Source: Podospora pseudocomata
Taxonomy: Eukaryota; Ascomycota; Sordariomycetes; Sordariales; Podosporaceae
Assembly: GCF_035222375.1 (NCBI RefSeq)
Contig: NC_085889.1
Span: 4,216,001-4,280,000, forward strand
Direction: 5' to 3'
DNA length: 64,000 nucleotides
Below the pieces are notes generated by a model. That model was not told where the DNA came from. It did no database searches and saw nothing but the letters and a program-made list of their open reading frames with translations. The translations under genes and the position numbers were made by a program. Shown here one piece after another: positions 43,688-55,084 of this stretch; position 1 is the stretch's first letter; each line of letters opens with the position of its first letter.

Positions 43688-44905
43688 ATGGGCAAACCAA
43701 CCCCTCCGGCCTATACACCCGGCGCCGGTAGCAGTGCCGACGCCGACCCTGACGCCTTGTCACTCCACACTCCCACCGGTGGTGTTAGCGACCCAGCCTT
43801 TCCTCTTGATCTCGACGCTCCCGACCTGGGAACTGATGACCTCCCACCTCTCTACTCTGATATCGACAATGACGCTGGCAGCGGTGCCCCTCTTTTACCA
43901 CCTGGAACTCAATTCGGCCAGTCCGCCGACCTGGCACCCAAACAGGTTGACCAGAACACTGGAGTCGAGGTCTTTGTCACCTCGGTGTTCGAAGCCGACC
44001 CTAAGCTTCTAGAGAAACAGGTCAACATCTCTGCTGCAAAGCCACCCAGGCCATTCGTGAGAATCCATGGTACTCACCGGCAGATGGTGGAGGAGAACGG
44101 CAAAAAGACTGAGAAAGCCGTGACCGACTTTGAAGTCTCTGTCGAACTCACGCCCTATCTCTTCTCTGATGTCGCCACTCAGCTCTCATGGCGTGAGACA
44201 CGCACCGTTGAGAATAACGAAAAGACCTGTCGAGGCACTGTCTTCAGAAAAAGAGCTCCTGGATACAAACAAGACATCGAGATTGGCACAGGCCCCAAAC
44301 CTACCCTGGCTGAGTGGTGCCACCGTTACTGCGCCAGCCATGCCACCGTCAAATGCTTTGTCCTCCGCCGTCGTGTCGTTGGCTTTGACGAGGAGAAACT
44401 TCGAAGTCAGCTCGACGCTCTCGTCCGCAGCACCAACTACCGCGGCAGCGTCTGCATCACCTTCCCGGTCAAGGACGAATATGTATTCATCTACAACGAC
44501 TGCTGGATCAACAGGTGGCGCCACACGAGCTGGATCCGCTGGATCTTCTATCTCACCTTCCTGTGGATCTTCTCCTGGCCATTCTTATACTTCTTCACCA
44601 AGACCTTTGAGGTTGTGACGGCCGATTGGGACTTTTCCAGGCCGCAGGAAAATGGCAGACTGGCCTATGTCAGCATGTCGGAGGATCATATCTACAACAC
44701 CTGGGCGAGGGCCATCAGCCGTGCTGTTTTGGGGAAGAGGCAGACGTGTCTGGACCACAATGATCTTGTTGCGTCTCACACTGATGGGCCAGATGTTGTG
44801 GCTGACGTTATGGACGCGGTCAATGCTCCGAGCTTTGTGAGACGAGGTGTCACGGCCATTGCGCATGTCAACCGTCAGCTTGGATGGGGTTCGGACTGGT
44901 CGTGA
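43688..44905 (+). CDS. Conserved fungal single-pass membrane protein
   Basis: Single exon, 405 aa, starting at MGKPTPPAYT. Residues 1-80 are disordered and acidic with PPAYTPG and PPLYSD, which look like PY-type motifs (PPxY) that WW-domain ubiquitin ligases such as Rsp5 bind. Residues 90-275 form a mixed alpha/beta region with Cys and Trp (EWCHRYCASHATVKCFVLRR). One strong transmembrane segment lies at 282-304 (WIRWIFYLTFLWIFSWPFLYFF), followed by a 100-residue tail. I recognise this as a widespread uncharacterised fungal family sometimes labelled as an ABC transporter protein by mistake; no ATPase motif is present. The PPxY motifs suggest control by ubiquitin at a vacuolar or plasma membrane; that is inference. 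Confidence 0.8.
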   Translation: MGKPTPPAYTPGAGSSADADPDALSLHTPTGGVSDPAFPLDLDAPDLGTDDLPPLYSDIDNDAGSGAPLLPPGTQFGQSADLAPKQVDQNTGVEVFVTSVFEADPKLLEKQVNISAAKPPRPFVRIHGTHRQMVEENGKKTEKAVTDFEVSVELTPYLFSDVATQLSWRETRTVENNEKTCRGTVFRKRAPGYKQDIEIGTGPKPTLAEWCHRYCASHATVKCFVLRRRVVGFDEEKLRSQLDALVRSTNYRGSVCITFPVKDEYVFIYNDCWINRWRHTSWIRWIFYLTFLWIFSWPFLYFFTKTFEVVTADWDFSRPQENGRLAYVSMSEDHIYNTWARAISRAVLGKRQTCLDHNDLVASHTDGPDVVADVMDAVNAPSFVRRGVTAIAHVNRQLGWGSDWS

Positions 44906-45581
44906 TGCGGTTCTTTTGTCTTTACCGTTGTTCCTTTTAGCGATTGGGTTCATTCATACCCCCTAGTTTATCTCGTTCCCCCATAAAATTGAAAACAGTT
45001 TCTGGACACCACCAAGACACATTGCCATGGACGAGGACCACCCCCTAATTCCCGAGACCGAGCACCGTATGAGGTGTGACACGTTCAACCAACATCTCTC
45101 TGCCGATATGACCGTCCCTTTCAAGACATTCGTAATTCCTCTTATCTGCTGCATCTTAGCGCGGCGAAAGCGCAGATGCGGAAAAGTTGACCGCATTGAG
45201 CAGCACATTTGGCTAGTCTGGTGGTTAGTCGGGGACCCACCCGTCCGCATCGGCCGCACCGCCCGCAAATGCCCCACCCGCTGCCGTCCGCATGGACCCA
45301 CACCTCCGCAGCCTCCGGGGTGTATCCGCTCCGGCCGGACGACATTCCGCTGCATTGTGTCTGACGAACCTGTGAGATGGGGGTTGTACTCGGAGATACT
45401 GAGACATTCGTGAGCCCGAGAGTCCCCTGAGTATTGAGTGATTGTACGATGGAGCGTTCGTGTATAAAAATGCCGTTGTCTCCTTCATCTCATCTTGTAA
45501 ATCATCATCATCACGAGTACAAGTTCCAATAACAACTACCACATAACCACTCCAACGCAACCCTACCGACACCAACACAAA
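44906..45581. other. Intergenic region
   Basis: About 680 bases. A plus frame at 45027-45413 lacks domain or splice support. The last 100 bases (AAATCATCATCATCACG, then CA-rich) look like the leader of the SDR gene. Confidence 0.5.
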
Positions 45582-46594
45582 ATGTCCTCCCCCAAGACCT
45601 ACCTCATAACCGGCACCACCTCCGGCATCGGCCTCGCCCTAGTCCAACACCTCCTCTCCCAATCTCAAAACGTCATCGCCACGGGGAGAAACATCGTCTC
45701 CCGTTTCCCCTCCGACCTCGTCACCTCCCACCCCGACAGCCTCAAGTTGTTAGAGCTAGACATCGCCTCCCCCCTCCCCCACCTCCAATCCATCGCCGCC
45801 CAAGCCTGGGACCTCTTCCCAGGCGGCATCGACGTCCTATTCAACAACGCAGGCATGTCAGCCATAAAACCCTTTGAAGAGGCCTCGTACGTTCCCTTTT
45901 ACCCCCTTTCCCGTTTCCCAACCCCCCGCTAACCCCAGACATCAGCGAAGAATACATCTCCCAAATCTACACTGTCAACCTCTTCGGCCCCATGCGCCTC
46001 ACCCAAGCATTTCTACCTCTCTTCCGGAACAACCGTAAGGGCGTAACAATAGCCTTCACCTCCTCCTCATCAACCTACACCCCCCTCCCCTTCATGTCCC
46101 ACTACTCCGCCTCCAAATCCGCCCTCTCCACCACAATCACCTCCCTCGCGAAGGAACTCCTCCCCTTCCACATCTCCGTCCTGGCCTTCGAATGCGGTGG
46201 CACAGTCACCAACCTTGGCCAACCGCGCCAATCATCCCCCTCCCCCCCCCCCCCCTCCTCCCTCTTATCACCACCACCACCACAAGAAACACCCTACGCC
46301 CAAGGAATAACCTCCCTGATAACCATGTTCACCCGTGATCCGCCAGCTTACATGCCCGGGTCCCCGTCCAAAATGGCAAAAATCATGGTCTCAGTCATCA
46401 ACAAGATCCAAAAGGGCGAAAAAGTACCCGTCAGGTTGGTCCTGGGGAGCGATGCCTGGGAGAGCGTGAACCAAAACCTGGACGAGACGCAGCAAGTCCT
46501 GCAGGAGTGGAAACACGTCAGCTGGGGGACCGATCGGGACGGGGTTAAGGGGGGCGCGGAGGGGGATTACCTTCGTGCTGTTAGTATCTTGTGA
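45582..46594 (+). CDS. Short-chain dehydrogenase/reductase
   Basis: Two exons, 45582-45886 and 45946-46594 (59-nt intron, GTACGT donor, CTAAC branch, ATCAG acceptor), 317 aa. The classical SDR pattern is complete: the NAD(P) motif TGTTSGIG at 10-17, NNAG at 88-91, a catalytic Ser in the SSSSTYTPL stretch, and Tyr155/Lys159 in YSASK. After the Rossmann part there is a Pro/Ser-rich loop (about 210-230) containing a poly-C DNA tract and then a helical C-terminus. No membrane segment or signal is visible, so cytosolic. Substrate unknown; it resembles SDRs active on small carbonyls or polyketide-type products. The acceptor ATCAG was chosen because the nearer CCCAG breaks the frame. Confidence 0.88.
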
Positions 46595-47126
46595 GAGCGA
46601 TGATGGTTTCGTCGTAAGGGATAGAGGTGTTTGGTTCTAAGTCGTTGATGAGCAGAATATACAACAAGTCGATCATGTAACACACCACAATAACACAACC
46701 CTTTCACCCATCTCTATAGAATCTTTCATGTTAAATAGGGGCAAATACACACAGCAGTAGTTTATTCGTAACCAAAGAAAAAGTTCAGCCCCACGTCAAA
46801 GTCCCAAAACTCCAACCCATGAATACCTCAAGTCTCTTGTCGCGCAACACACAAAGAGAGAGAGATCTTGAAACTTAGTAGCAGCCCAGCACCCAACCCC
46901 TTCACCAAAAATGAGGATACTGAGAATAAAAAATAGTAATAAAAACAAAGGCAAGAATTTCCACGCGCGGGCAACACATATTCTTCCGTTTTGCCCAGGT
47001 ATCCCCACCATCCGCAACGCGCTGTTGTCCCGAAAAAAAAAAGAAAGAAAGAAAGCAAGAGCATAGTTCCACAAAGATGAAGAGTTGATACAAATATTTT
47101 CCACCTAGCACCAACCAACCACCAGC
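46595..47126. other. Intergenic region between convergent genes
   Basis: About 530 bases, AT-rich with an A-rich and AAAG-repeat tract near 47030-47060. 3' flanks of the SDR and Swc3 genes. No gene seen. Confidence 0.5.
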
Positions 47127-49582
47127 CTACTCCCTGCTCGCCTTGCCAGCCACCGTCGCAATAAAGCTTTGGTACTGCGCATCTTCGTCGGCTGCCTCCA
47201 CACCATTATACACCAACCCCCTCGACCGTGAGGCCAGCTCCTGCATTTCCACCTTGGGGTGCTTGCCGCTACCCCTAGACCGTGAACTCAGCTCAGTCAT
47301 CTCGATCTTGGGCGGGTTGGTGGCCCACAAAACCTGCGGGGCAGACGGGGTTTGGTGTGCCGGCTTCTTTTCCCTTTCTTCCATCTCGGCTTCCTTGTTC
47401 TTGGCGGCCCCGTTGGTTATTCCGCCCATCTCGGTATCTTCTGTCTCTGTGCCGTCGCGCCTCGGCAGCCGCATGGCCAGCAGAACATACTCTGACCTCG
47501 TCATCGTCTCCATTATCCCCTCCATATAGCGCCGAACCTCTTCCTGAGGAGCCACAACTCGAAAGAGATTCTCGAGGTGGCGGCCGCTGGGGGCAAAGAG
47601 CCTCACGGTGAGGGGCTCGTAATAATCTTGGTCGGGGTCCGCCTGCGGATACTCTGACTTGCTGCCCCGGCGGACTACCAGGAAAGACGCCACAACTTGC
47701 TGACCCGCTCCGGGAGACATTGGCATCTGTTCCAGAATGCTAAATTTCGGAAACATGTATCGATCACCATTGCCACCAGCAAACTCAAAAAGGACAGCCG
47801 AATAATCTGGCTTGGGAGGCGGGGGTGGTCCTTTGGATCGAAGGGCTTGCTGTGGCTGAGGCGCCGTTTGTGGGACTGGTGTAGAGGAGGCCGAATTGTT
47901 GCCACTGCCATTCACTCCGTTGGTGTGCTTGGCTACTGTAGGTGTCGTTGCCGACGCTGGCGTCTTCGGGGGGTGGGCTTCCTTCTCCTTCAACGCCGTC
48001 CGCAGCTGATCAATTATCAGCTTCAGGTCAGTAGCGTCTGAGAACTGGGTCTTGTTTTCCGATACACGTCGGACCATTTCCCTCGTCTTAATGTCATCCA
48101 GGGCCTTTTTGACCAAGGCCACAATGAGCGGATCGCACCCATTTGGCGCTCTCAAATCTGCAGATGTTTGCTTGGCATTAGAGGTCAAGACAATATCCAG
48201 GATGGCCTTGACTTCATCCGCAAAGTACTTCACTGTACGGCCGTCTACCAGTAGCCTTTCAGCTGAAGGCCCAGCGGTGCTACCGCTGCGCTTATTCTCC
48301 GCTGTGATGGCATCAATGATGGCCTGGAATCGGGCAAGCTCTTGTTTGGCAGCTTCGCCATTGGCGACACGCTTCATTAGATCTCGCAGCTCGGCATCAG
48401 TCCCTGCTCTAGAGGCCAGCATCAAGATGATCGGATCTGTTCCCGGCGCCGGTTTTCCTTGCGCAGGTGTCCCTGGGGCTGCCGGAGCACCATTCATCGG
48501 AGGTTTAGCCAGCGCGGGGCTTTGCCCGGCAGGGAAAGCCGCAGCGCCTGCGCCCGCCACCATGGTGGGATTGGGCGAAGGTGGAAGTCGTGGCGGCTGG
48601 GTGCCAAACGGTGCCGTAATATGTGGCCTCGCTGGTGGTTGCGGGGTGACTGTTCCTGGAGACAGGACTGATTCCATGCCTCGTGGAGAGGCAACTGGTC
48701 TAGGCAGAGCTGCAGGTATGGTGGGCGTCATGCGCGATACTTCTGGAGCCGGCGGTTGATTGGGAGTTGGCGGCTGACCCGGTCCTTGCAAATTTGCCCC
48801 AGCTGGCTGCGTCGCCGGAAGAGTGGGAGTCTGGGTCGGTGTCTGGGTTTGCGGTCGCGCCTGACTTGGTGCTTTCGTCTGTGTCTGAGCTTGACTTGGA
48901 GGTTGAGTCGCTGGCGCTGGAGCAGGAGACGGCGGCTCGGCAGATTGTGTCACTTTTGGGGTAGCCGGTGGGGGCATGACCCCATTCGGGGGACCATATT
49001 GCAGAACTGGTCGCTGGGTAATCGGTGGAGGCGGAGGCGGTTTCGGGTCCTTGACAGCATACATGGTTGCCTCGAAACTGTGCGGCTCCACGATAATGGT
49101 CACATTTCCCAGCTTCACCATGCTGTCCTTTGGCGGGTTGTTCGGTTCCTCAATGATTTGTCCCTTCTTCTTGACCGGTTTGGACCAATACTTTGGGAAT
49201 ATGGCTTCCGACATCCATTGCTGCCGTGATCGTGCGAGAGACTCGGAAAGGACACCACTGGAAAGAATATGTCAGCATTTCGCCCTGCCACAGCATGACA
49301 AGCCAAGGGAGCGCACCTTTCTGTCACCGACTGATAATCCTTATTTGAGAGATCGTTTGGTTGTGGCGAGTCAACAATTGGCAGGGGCTTGCCAGCACTG
49401 ATCGATTTCGGTAACGGCGTTGGAACCTCTTCAACCGGGGCGGGTTCTGGTTGTGGAGCCGGGGCAGGTGTCGGCGTCGCAGATTTGGAGACGGACTTTG
49501 GTGTCGAATCGGTATGCCTCCGTTTGGCAGCCTGCTCAACCCGGGCGGCAGCGCGTGCTGGAAGCTTCCTCTTCTTCTCCAT
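47127..49582 (-). CDS. SWR1 complex subunit Swc3-like protein
   Basis: Two exons, 49317-49582 and 47127-49257 (59-nt intron, GTGCGC...TTCCAG), 798 aa. The N-terminal part carries the Swc3 signature: MEKKRKLPARAAARVEQAAK, a Pro-rich linker, then NDLSNKDYQSV, SGVLSESLARSRQQWMSEAI and FPKYWSKPVKKKG. The middle is a long Pro/Gln/Thr-rich disordered region. A second folded block (about 400-560) has repeated helices (IILMLASRAGTDAELRDLM, PLIVALVKKALDDIKTREMV) and is followed by a beta-rich stretch (YSAVLFEFAGGNGDRYMFPK). The family is part of the SWR1 remodeller, which swaps H2A for H2A.Z in nucleosomes. The gene is head to head with the Bem46-like hydrolase gene, 1 kb away. Confidence 0.85.
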
Positions 49583-50594
49583 CTCGCAAACTATTCAAGC
49601 CCGACGTGTAGAGTTGGTAAGTAGCTCGTCATAAGCACATCGGGATCGATCGAGATGTCGAGCTGGAGCGTCGATGGCGAGCAAGCAATTCGATGTTGAT
49701 GGCGGGAGGGAGATTATCTAGACGGATGAGGTTAATTAAAAAAAAAAAAAAGAACCCCCAACGAAGCAAAGAAGAGCGCGCGAGTGCGCGTGGGCAATTG
49801 AAGGGTGATCAGTCCCAAGACGTGCTGCTGATGGCAGAATGCAGCTGGAAAAGAAGGGACCGAGACCGTGACGAAGGCACCAGCAGTTCCAACCCCCAAA
49901 AGAAAATGGGTCCAACTGGGATTTGGGAAGCAGCACCTTAGCAAGCATCGGCAAAAGCTGGGGGATGGATGCTGCTCGATTTATCAAGCACGCATTTTCT
50001 GTGCGCTAAACTATATCTGGACCCATCTCCTGCCGTCTGATTGGCCCTAGCTAATCACAAGCCATGAATGCGCCGCTGTAATTAATTGGGGATGCAGGAT
50101 TGCTCCCCAAGCACCTCACCTCACAAATGGTTCTCTTCTTCTTACTCCTGCTGTATCTTGAGGTTTGGTAAATTGCAGCAGAGTAATCCATCTCTTGCAT
50201 ATCCCAACATGTGTCCCATCACAATGCGCTCCGTGTTTTCCAGAGCAAAGTCCTGCTGATGATGAGTTGTTGGACAGTGCGGCTAACCGGGATATCTGGT
50301 GGGGATCAACTAAGCCGCATGATCACAGTTACCGCCACTAACAGAGTGTCACGTATTTCATGCAGTGTTCTAATAGCACCACTATCAGCTCACAAGGTCA
50401 ACTGCATGTCCCTGTCCAAGCTCAGCAGTGCAACCAGCCACACACATCTGACGACGTAACACGGGCCGTTTCCAAGCTTCAAGCCACCATCTTATAAGTC
50501 AGCAAAGGCGTTTTTCAGGGGCGTTGGCATGCTCATACTTGTTTCGTTTTGATTCATTGCAAAAACATCCTCCTATATAGATGGACATCTTCTC
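49583..50594. other. Divergent promoter region
   Basis: About 1 kb between Swc3 (minus) and the hydrolase (plus). Contains a poly-A run near 49737-49752. No gene seen. Confidence 0.5.
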
Positions 50595-52012
50595 ATGTCC
50601 CTGAAACGACTCACTCAGGCTGCTTTATCCCGGAGCTCTGCATCAAGGATGCTGGACCCGGCTGCTATCTCCGGCCTCTTCGTGGGGCTTGTTCTCGGTG
50701 TTCCTGTTGCCGTATATGCTCTGTTTCTTGGGTTGAGCTCGATATCATTCTTTCAGCGCCAGTATGACTTGACATCTTTCATCTCTTACAGCTTACTGTT
50801 CTTTAAAAAGCTGACTGCAATGCACGTCCCAGGTTCTTATATGCCCACAAGATCCACAGCCTGTGGTGGCCAGGCGCTCGAAAGAGAACCAACCAGCCCC
50901 AACGATACGGCTTCGCAAGTCAGTCTCCTGCCCACTTTCTCATGAACCTCATCACACTGACCATCCCCCAGAAAACCAAGCAACCCCCTTCCTCCTCGGC
51001 ACCCCTGACAACGAGTCCCTCTACGCCTGGCACGTCCTCCCCCTAACCCTCTACAGCAAACATTCCCCCACCCTTATCTCGCGCCCCGACGAGGGCACAT
51101 GCCACAAAGACTTCACCAAAACCCTGCAGTACGACCTCCTCCTCAACGACCCCGACGCCAAAGTGGTCGTATCCTTCCACGGCAACGCCGGCCACCTCCT
51201 CCAATCCCACCGCCCCCGAGTCTACCACACCCTTTCTCTCAATCACCACCTCTTCACCCTCTCCTACCGCGGCTTCGGCCTCTCCACCGGCTCCCCCACC
51301 GAAGACGGCCTCAAAACCGACGCCATCTCCCTTCTCAACTTCCTCCTCAACGAATGCCGTGTCCCACCTCAGCGCATCGCTTTACTCGGGCAGTCCCTCG
51401 GCACGGCTGTCGTCGCCGCAGTGACGCATCATTTTGCTGTTAACCACCAAATCGACTTTGCTGGCTCGGTCATTGTCGCTGGATTTAGCTCGTTGCCCTC
51501 TATGCTGAGCGGGTATCGCATCGGGGGCTTCATCCCCGTGTTGAGGCCGCTGTCTTGGTGGCCTTGGTTGTTGAGGGTGGTGATGGGTAGGGTGGTGGAT
51601 AAGTGGGAGAGTGCCGCTCGCTGGCAGGAAACCACGCGTGAGGTGAAGGGAAGGGGGGGTAGGTTGAGGTTGGAGATGGTGCATGCGAAGAATGATTGGG
51701 ATATTCCTGCGGATGAGGATGACAAGGTGTTTAGGGCTGCGGTGGGGGGGCTGGTGGGGGATAAGTTGACAGAGGGTGATATTGACAGGTTGAAAGGGGA
51801 GAGGGTGGTGAGGGATGAGAATCAGGGGTTTGTGGCCGAGTGGATGGAGGAGGGGGTGGTGGTAAGGCAGGAGTTGGTTCCTTTTGGAGGTGAGTAATGT
51901 CAACATGAAGGTGATGAAAGGTTGCTGACAGACTGCAGGACACAACGATGTCACGTTTTATGCGCCAACGCTGTTGGCGATCATGAGGTCATTTGAAAGG
52001 GTGGAAGAGTGA
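50595..52012 (+). CDS. ABHD12/Bem46-like alpha/beta hydrolase with N-terminal membrane anchor
   Basis: Four exons: 50595-50761, 50833-50918, 50972-51889 and 51939-52012, introns 71, 53 and 49 nt, 414 aa. A transmembrane helix lies at about 24-46 (AISGLFVGLVLGVPVAVYAL). The hydrolase fold follows: oxyanion motif FHGNAG (153-158), then YRGFGLSTGSP, the nucleophile elbow LGQSLGTA with Ser226, the acid Asp in HAKNDWDIP and the catalytic His in GGHND just after the last intron. Bem46/ABHD12 relatives are membrane-tethered lipases of lysophospholipids or thioesterases; Bem46 in Neurospora affects hyphal polarity. The last exon is needed to supply the catalytic His. A second in-frame ATG (Met19) gives a shorter start. 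Confidence 0.9.
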
Positions 52013-54060
52013 GATGTGAGGCTGTGGAGAGTGGTAGGGAGTGGGTTTAATGTTTATACTCTGCATAGACACTTACGAAGTAACTTTTATTGCTCATCAT
52101 TCCATAAGGTGCATTCCCATCTTGTGGTTTATTTTTACGATGTGATTGCCCATCCCTTCTCTTGTCATGGTGCTACATTTGACCAATACTCAAGCCAATA
52201 AATGGAACAGCTCAGACTACTACATACTAAGCTTAGACAAGGTGTCTGGTTAGAGCACAACTCGGTCTGTTGAAGAAAGGGCTGGGATTGACAGAATGTA
52301 AGCTCAACCTAGGTACCCAGGTAAACTGGTAAATGCAGAGGCTTAAGCTGGGAGAGCAGTTGGCTGAGGCTAGGGGAGGTAAACAGTTGAAGCTTGGAAG
52401 GCTTGAATGATGACAGAAAATCCATATCTATTATGAAAGCATGCCGACTGTGAGCTTGAGAGGTAAGCTCGGGGGAGGATCGCGACATATTGGTTCGTCA
52501 CTCCATAAGATTACACGTCACAACTCCATATGTCGGGCCTCAAACCAGTGTTGAATTTTAACAATGACTCAGCCCCCTGGACGATACCCCAGATTCAACG
52601 ATTGACTATCTAAGCCTTACCAATTAACTACCTATGTAATCTCCAAACAAGTGTGGAGAAACGCAAGTCTTGATGCAGTAGATGGACAGGAAAGATTGAA
52701 TACCTAGTTCGACTCAGGCAAGGTGGGAAGGTGACATAGATGGGTATGGTATCCTCGTTTGGACTGTTTGCTTTTGTCAGAGGATACCATCATTTTCAAT
52801 CACAGGCTTCAAATCAGCTGTCTGGGTTCCAAGCTCAACAACAACCGCCTAAATGAACCCCTGAATGAAGCCCAGATTGAGCCCCTGATTGATTGATCAG
52901 GACCATTCTGTAAAGCCCTCTCCATCTTAGACCGCAGTTTCCATACCATGGTCATCTAACTATCCGGCAAATGTTATGGGTGTTTGATAGAAGCCACCAG
53001 CATCAGTCTTTCCCTGACCCGGCACCGGAATTGTCACACGGGAGAGGTGCGTAACCGCGAAAGTTTCGGTCCTGAGCTTGGTCTCAAAGCATATCCTTCC
53101 AGGGCTATGCCCTTGAGTCGGCTGCTTCTTTGGTGTCTTGTTCTTGAACACAATTTGATTGTCCACTTGAAGAAGTGCATGGCTTCCGTCGGGTCTTCGG
53201 CGAAGCTTCTGGGGGTTGGATAGGGGCTGACGTTTGAGTGGACATAATAGTCAGGTGGTTTCTGGTAATAGAAGTACTGAATCCGCTGGATACAGTTTGA
53301 GGTAAGCTGAGAGTGATGGGGATAAGCTTCGAAGATGTATGAAAGGAGCAAATGAATAGTTATATATACATACCGTAATTCACCTAGCTATTTTACCTCA
53401 CCATTGCTACCTAGGTGAGTCATCCGGGGATGCTCCGAAACTCTTAGATGATTGATCTACACAACCACATGCACATTATTGACCCCAGCCAGAATTGCTA
53501 TAGCATTGCATCCTTCTAAAGTTGACCGTCAAGTGTTTCTGGTTGATTTCCAGCTCTATACGTGACCTCAAGATGCTTCGCTGCGGTTACATTAGCTGAC
53601 TGTTGTCTGACAACGCATCCTCAGTGATATTGAGCCGTCCAACCCATATGCGGCGCAAGCTATGCGAGGCAATAATGTTATCAGCCGTAAATCTAAACAT
53701 CTGACGTGTTGAGCGCAGACTTTGCTTATTTGCCCTCGGTCTTTGAGCATGAAAGCTTTCCTTGTCATCGTTGTGTCACAGACTTGTCGGATGTACCTCT
53801 AGTCACCGATCACAGGGCTGTTGGTGACGAGGTAAGACATTAGAGATGTACCCCTCTTGATTTCCCCAGGGTCAGATCCACTATTCTTTTCAGATGGCCT
53901 TACTTCTTTTGATGCTTGGTCTTGGTTGTGTGTGGACTTCCAAATCAGGTAGCTACTGAGAGTGATTAGCTAGCTACTTACCTACATATGAGATCTGATC
54001 CATTACACGAGGCTTGTGGACTTCTCTCTCACCTATATTCTTGACAACTTATTTTGTCCA
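52013..54060. other. AT-rich gene-poor stretch
   Basis: About 2 kb. Contains repeated short CCTAGGTACC-type palindromes (52306-52321, 53409-53417) and AT-rich intergenic sequence. A minus-strand frame near 52960-53351 has protein-like composition but no consistent model. No gene supported. Confidence 0.5.
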
Positions 54061-54620
54061 ATGGCCGTCCCAGCTCCTTCGGTCCATGAGTTGCAATCAG
54101 CCACCGTCCTGTTAGATATAAGCGGTCAGGATGTTCAGCAGCCGAGGGGGCAAGATGTCTTTGCCAACTTCCTGTATGCAACGGACGACAAAACTACCTT
54201 CCAAATCGAACGACCTTTCAGTGTATTGGCTGCGTTTGACCTTCAAATGAACGGGGCAATCCTGCTATGGGGACGACCAATATGAAGTGGGAGAGGGGCC
54301 AAAGCTTCGAAAAGGTCATTGACCTTCGAAAGCTGCCGCAACAGCCCAGCCAAAGGTCCCAAGACGTTAATCACTGGCTTGACCATGATGGCTTTTCCTT
54401 CTTCTACTCTCCCACAACACTGGTAGCATCTGACTGGAAGAATCGACAGGTGGTGGATGAAGTGTATCTTCCCAGCATGGCAGGCCTTTTGAAGACACTG
54501 GTAGCTGGGGCCGACCGGAACAATTGTTCGCTCTTGATTTGAGAACCATCGCTAGAAGTAACTTACTTCTATGGAGTTGTGATGTCATTAGCTGCAGAGC
54601 TATGGGCTGGGTCAGGCGCT
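54061..54620 (+). pseudogene. Relic of a CmcJ/AsaB-like oxidoreductase gene
   Basis: Three frame-shifted pieces in order recall the fungal CmcJ/AsaB (GA4 desaturase-like) family. Piece one (54061-54285) has FANFLYATDDKTTFQIERPF, like the family's N-terminal tail. Piece two (54267-54542) has DVNHWLDHDGFSFFYSP, then VVDEVYLPSMAGLLKTLVAGADR, which fits the family's DIRG...LDxxGFxF and EVYYPExxxLLKxxTGADR. Piece three, in another frame from about 54522, has LFALDLRTIARS, like the family's VxVFDHTIRRS. No introns join them, so the gene is a degraded copy truncated before its C-terminal half. Family knowledge: members are non-heme iron-type enzymes in some secondary metabolite pathways. No biosynthetic neighbours are visible. 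Assignment is by pattern only. Confidence 0.45.
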
Positions 54621-55084
54621 TGGTCAGGCGCTTGGCCAGGGGCTCGGCCAGGGTCTTGACCTGGGCATGCAGGGTATTGGTGTATGATTTGTACCCATCT
54701 GGAGAACTGATCTTGGATGTTGTGCTCCAGTGACAGCCAGAAAACATGCGAGTATGTATGCCTGGCTCGATAGGCGTACTCGAGCGCCAGTTGGCTTTTT
54801 CCCACACCAGCGCGCCCATGTATTACACAGATCCGGGTCGTCGTTGTAGCCTCATACTCGTCGTGATCAAAGATGCCATATATCTGTTCTAACTGAGCTG
54901 AGCGCCCGACGAAATTGTGGTTGCGGGCGGGTACAGTCCATTGGGGCGGGGTATGGGAGTCGCCAAAAGACCGAGGAGGGTCATCGCCACATGCCGCAAA
55001 ACCACACTCGAGGGCCGTGAGGGCTACAGTCTTGCCTTCAAAACGGAGACGGTGATGTATCGTGATGGCGCGCAAACGGATCAT
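54569..55084 (-). pseudogene. Isolated NB-ARC fragment of a STAND NLR-type gene
   Basis: The minus-strand frame (171 aa) carries the start of an NB-ARC nucleotide-binding domain: VPARNHNFVGRSAQLEQIYG, ICVIHGRAGVGKSQLALEYAYRAR (P-loop GRAGVGKS), then YSHVFWLSLEHNIQDQFSRW. In fungal NLRs an effector domain precedes and WD40, TPR or ankyrin repeats follow; here neither is visible. The frame ends with a 12-bp tandem repeat coding PGQDPGRAPGQAPDQAPDPA, unlike any NB-ARC sequence, and the RNBS-B/GLPL part is missing. It overlaps, on the opposite strand, the end of the CmcJ-like relic. I read it as a fragment left by rearrangement; a spliced intact gene is not supported. Confidence 0.6.
54609..54656. 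repeat. 12-bp tandem repeat, four units
   Basis: Plus-strand units GGTCAGGCGCTT twice exactly, then GGCCAGGGGCTC and GGCCAGGGTCTT. On the minus strand it codes the Pro/Asp/Gln-rich end of the NB-ARC fragment. Confidence 0.85.

Noticed and set aside
45027-45413. Plus-strand frame of 128 codons before the SDR gene
   Set aside because: No domain, and the upstream context fits an intergenic promoter; composition is Arg/Cys/Pro mixed as in chance frames.
52300-53420. CCTAGGTACC-type palindromes, also at 27449 and 29865
   Set aside because: Short, scattered and not in an array or at element ends; they look like ordinary intergenic composition of this genome.
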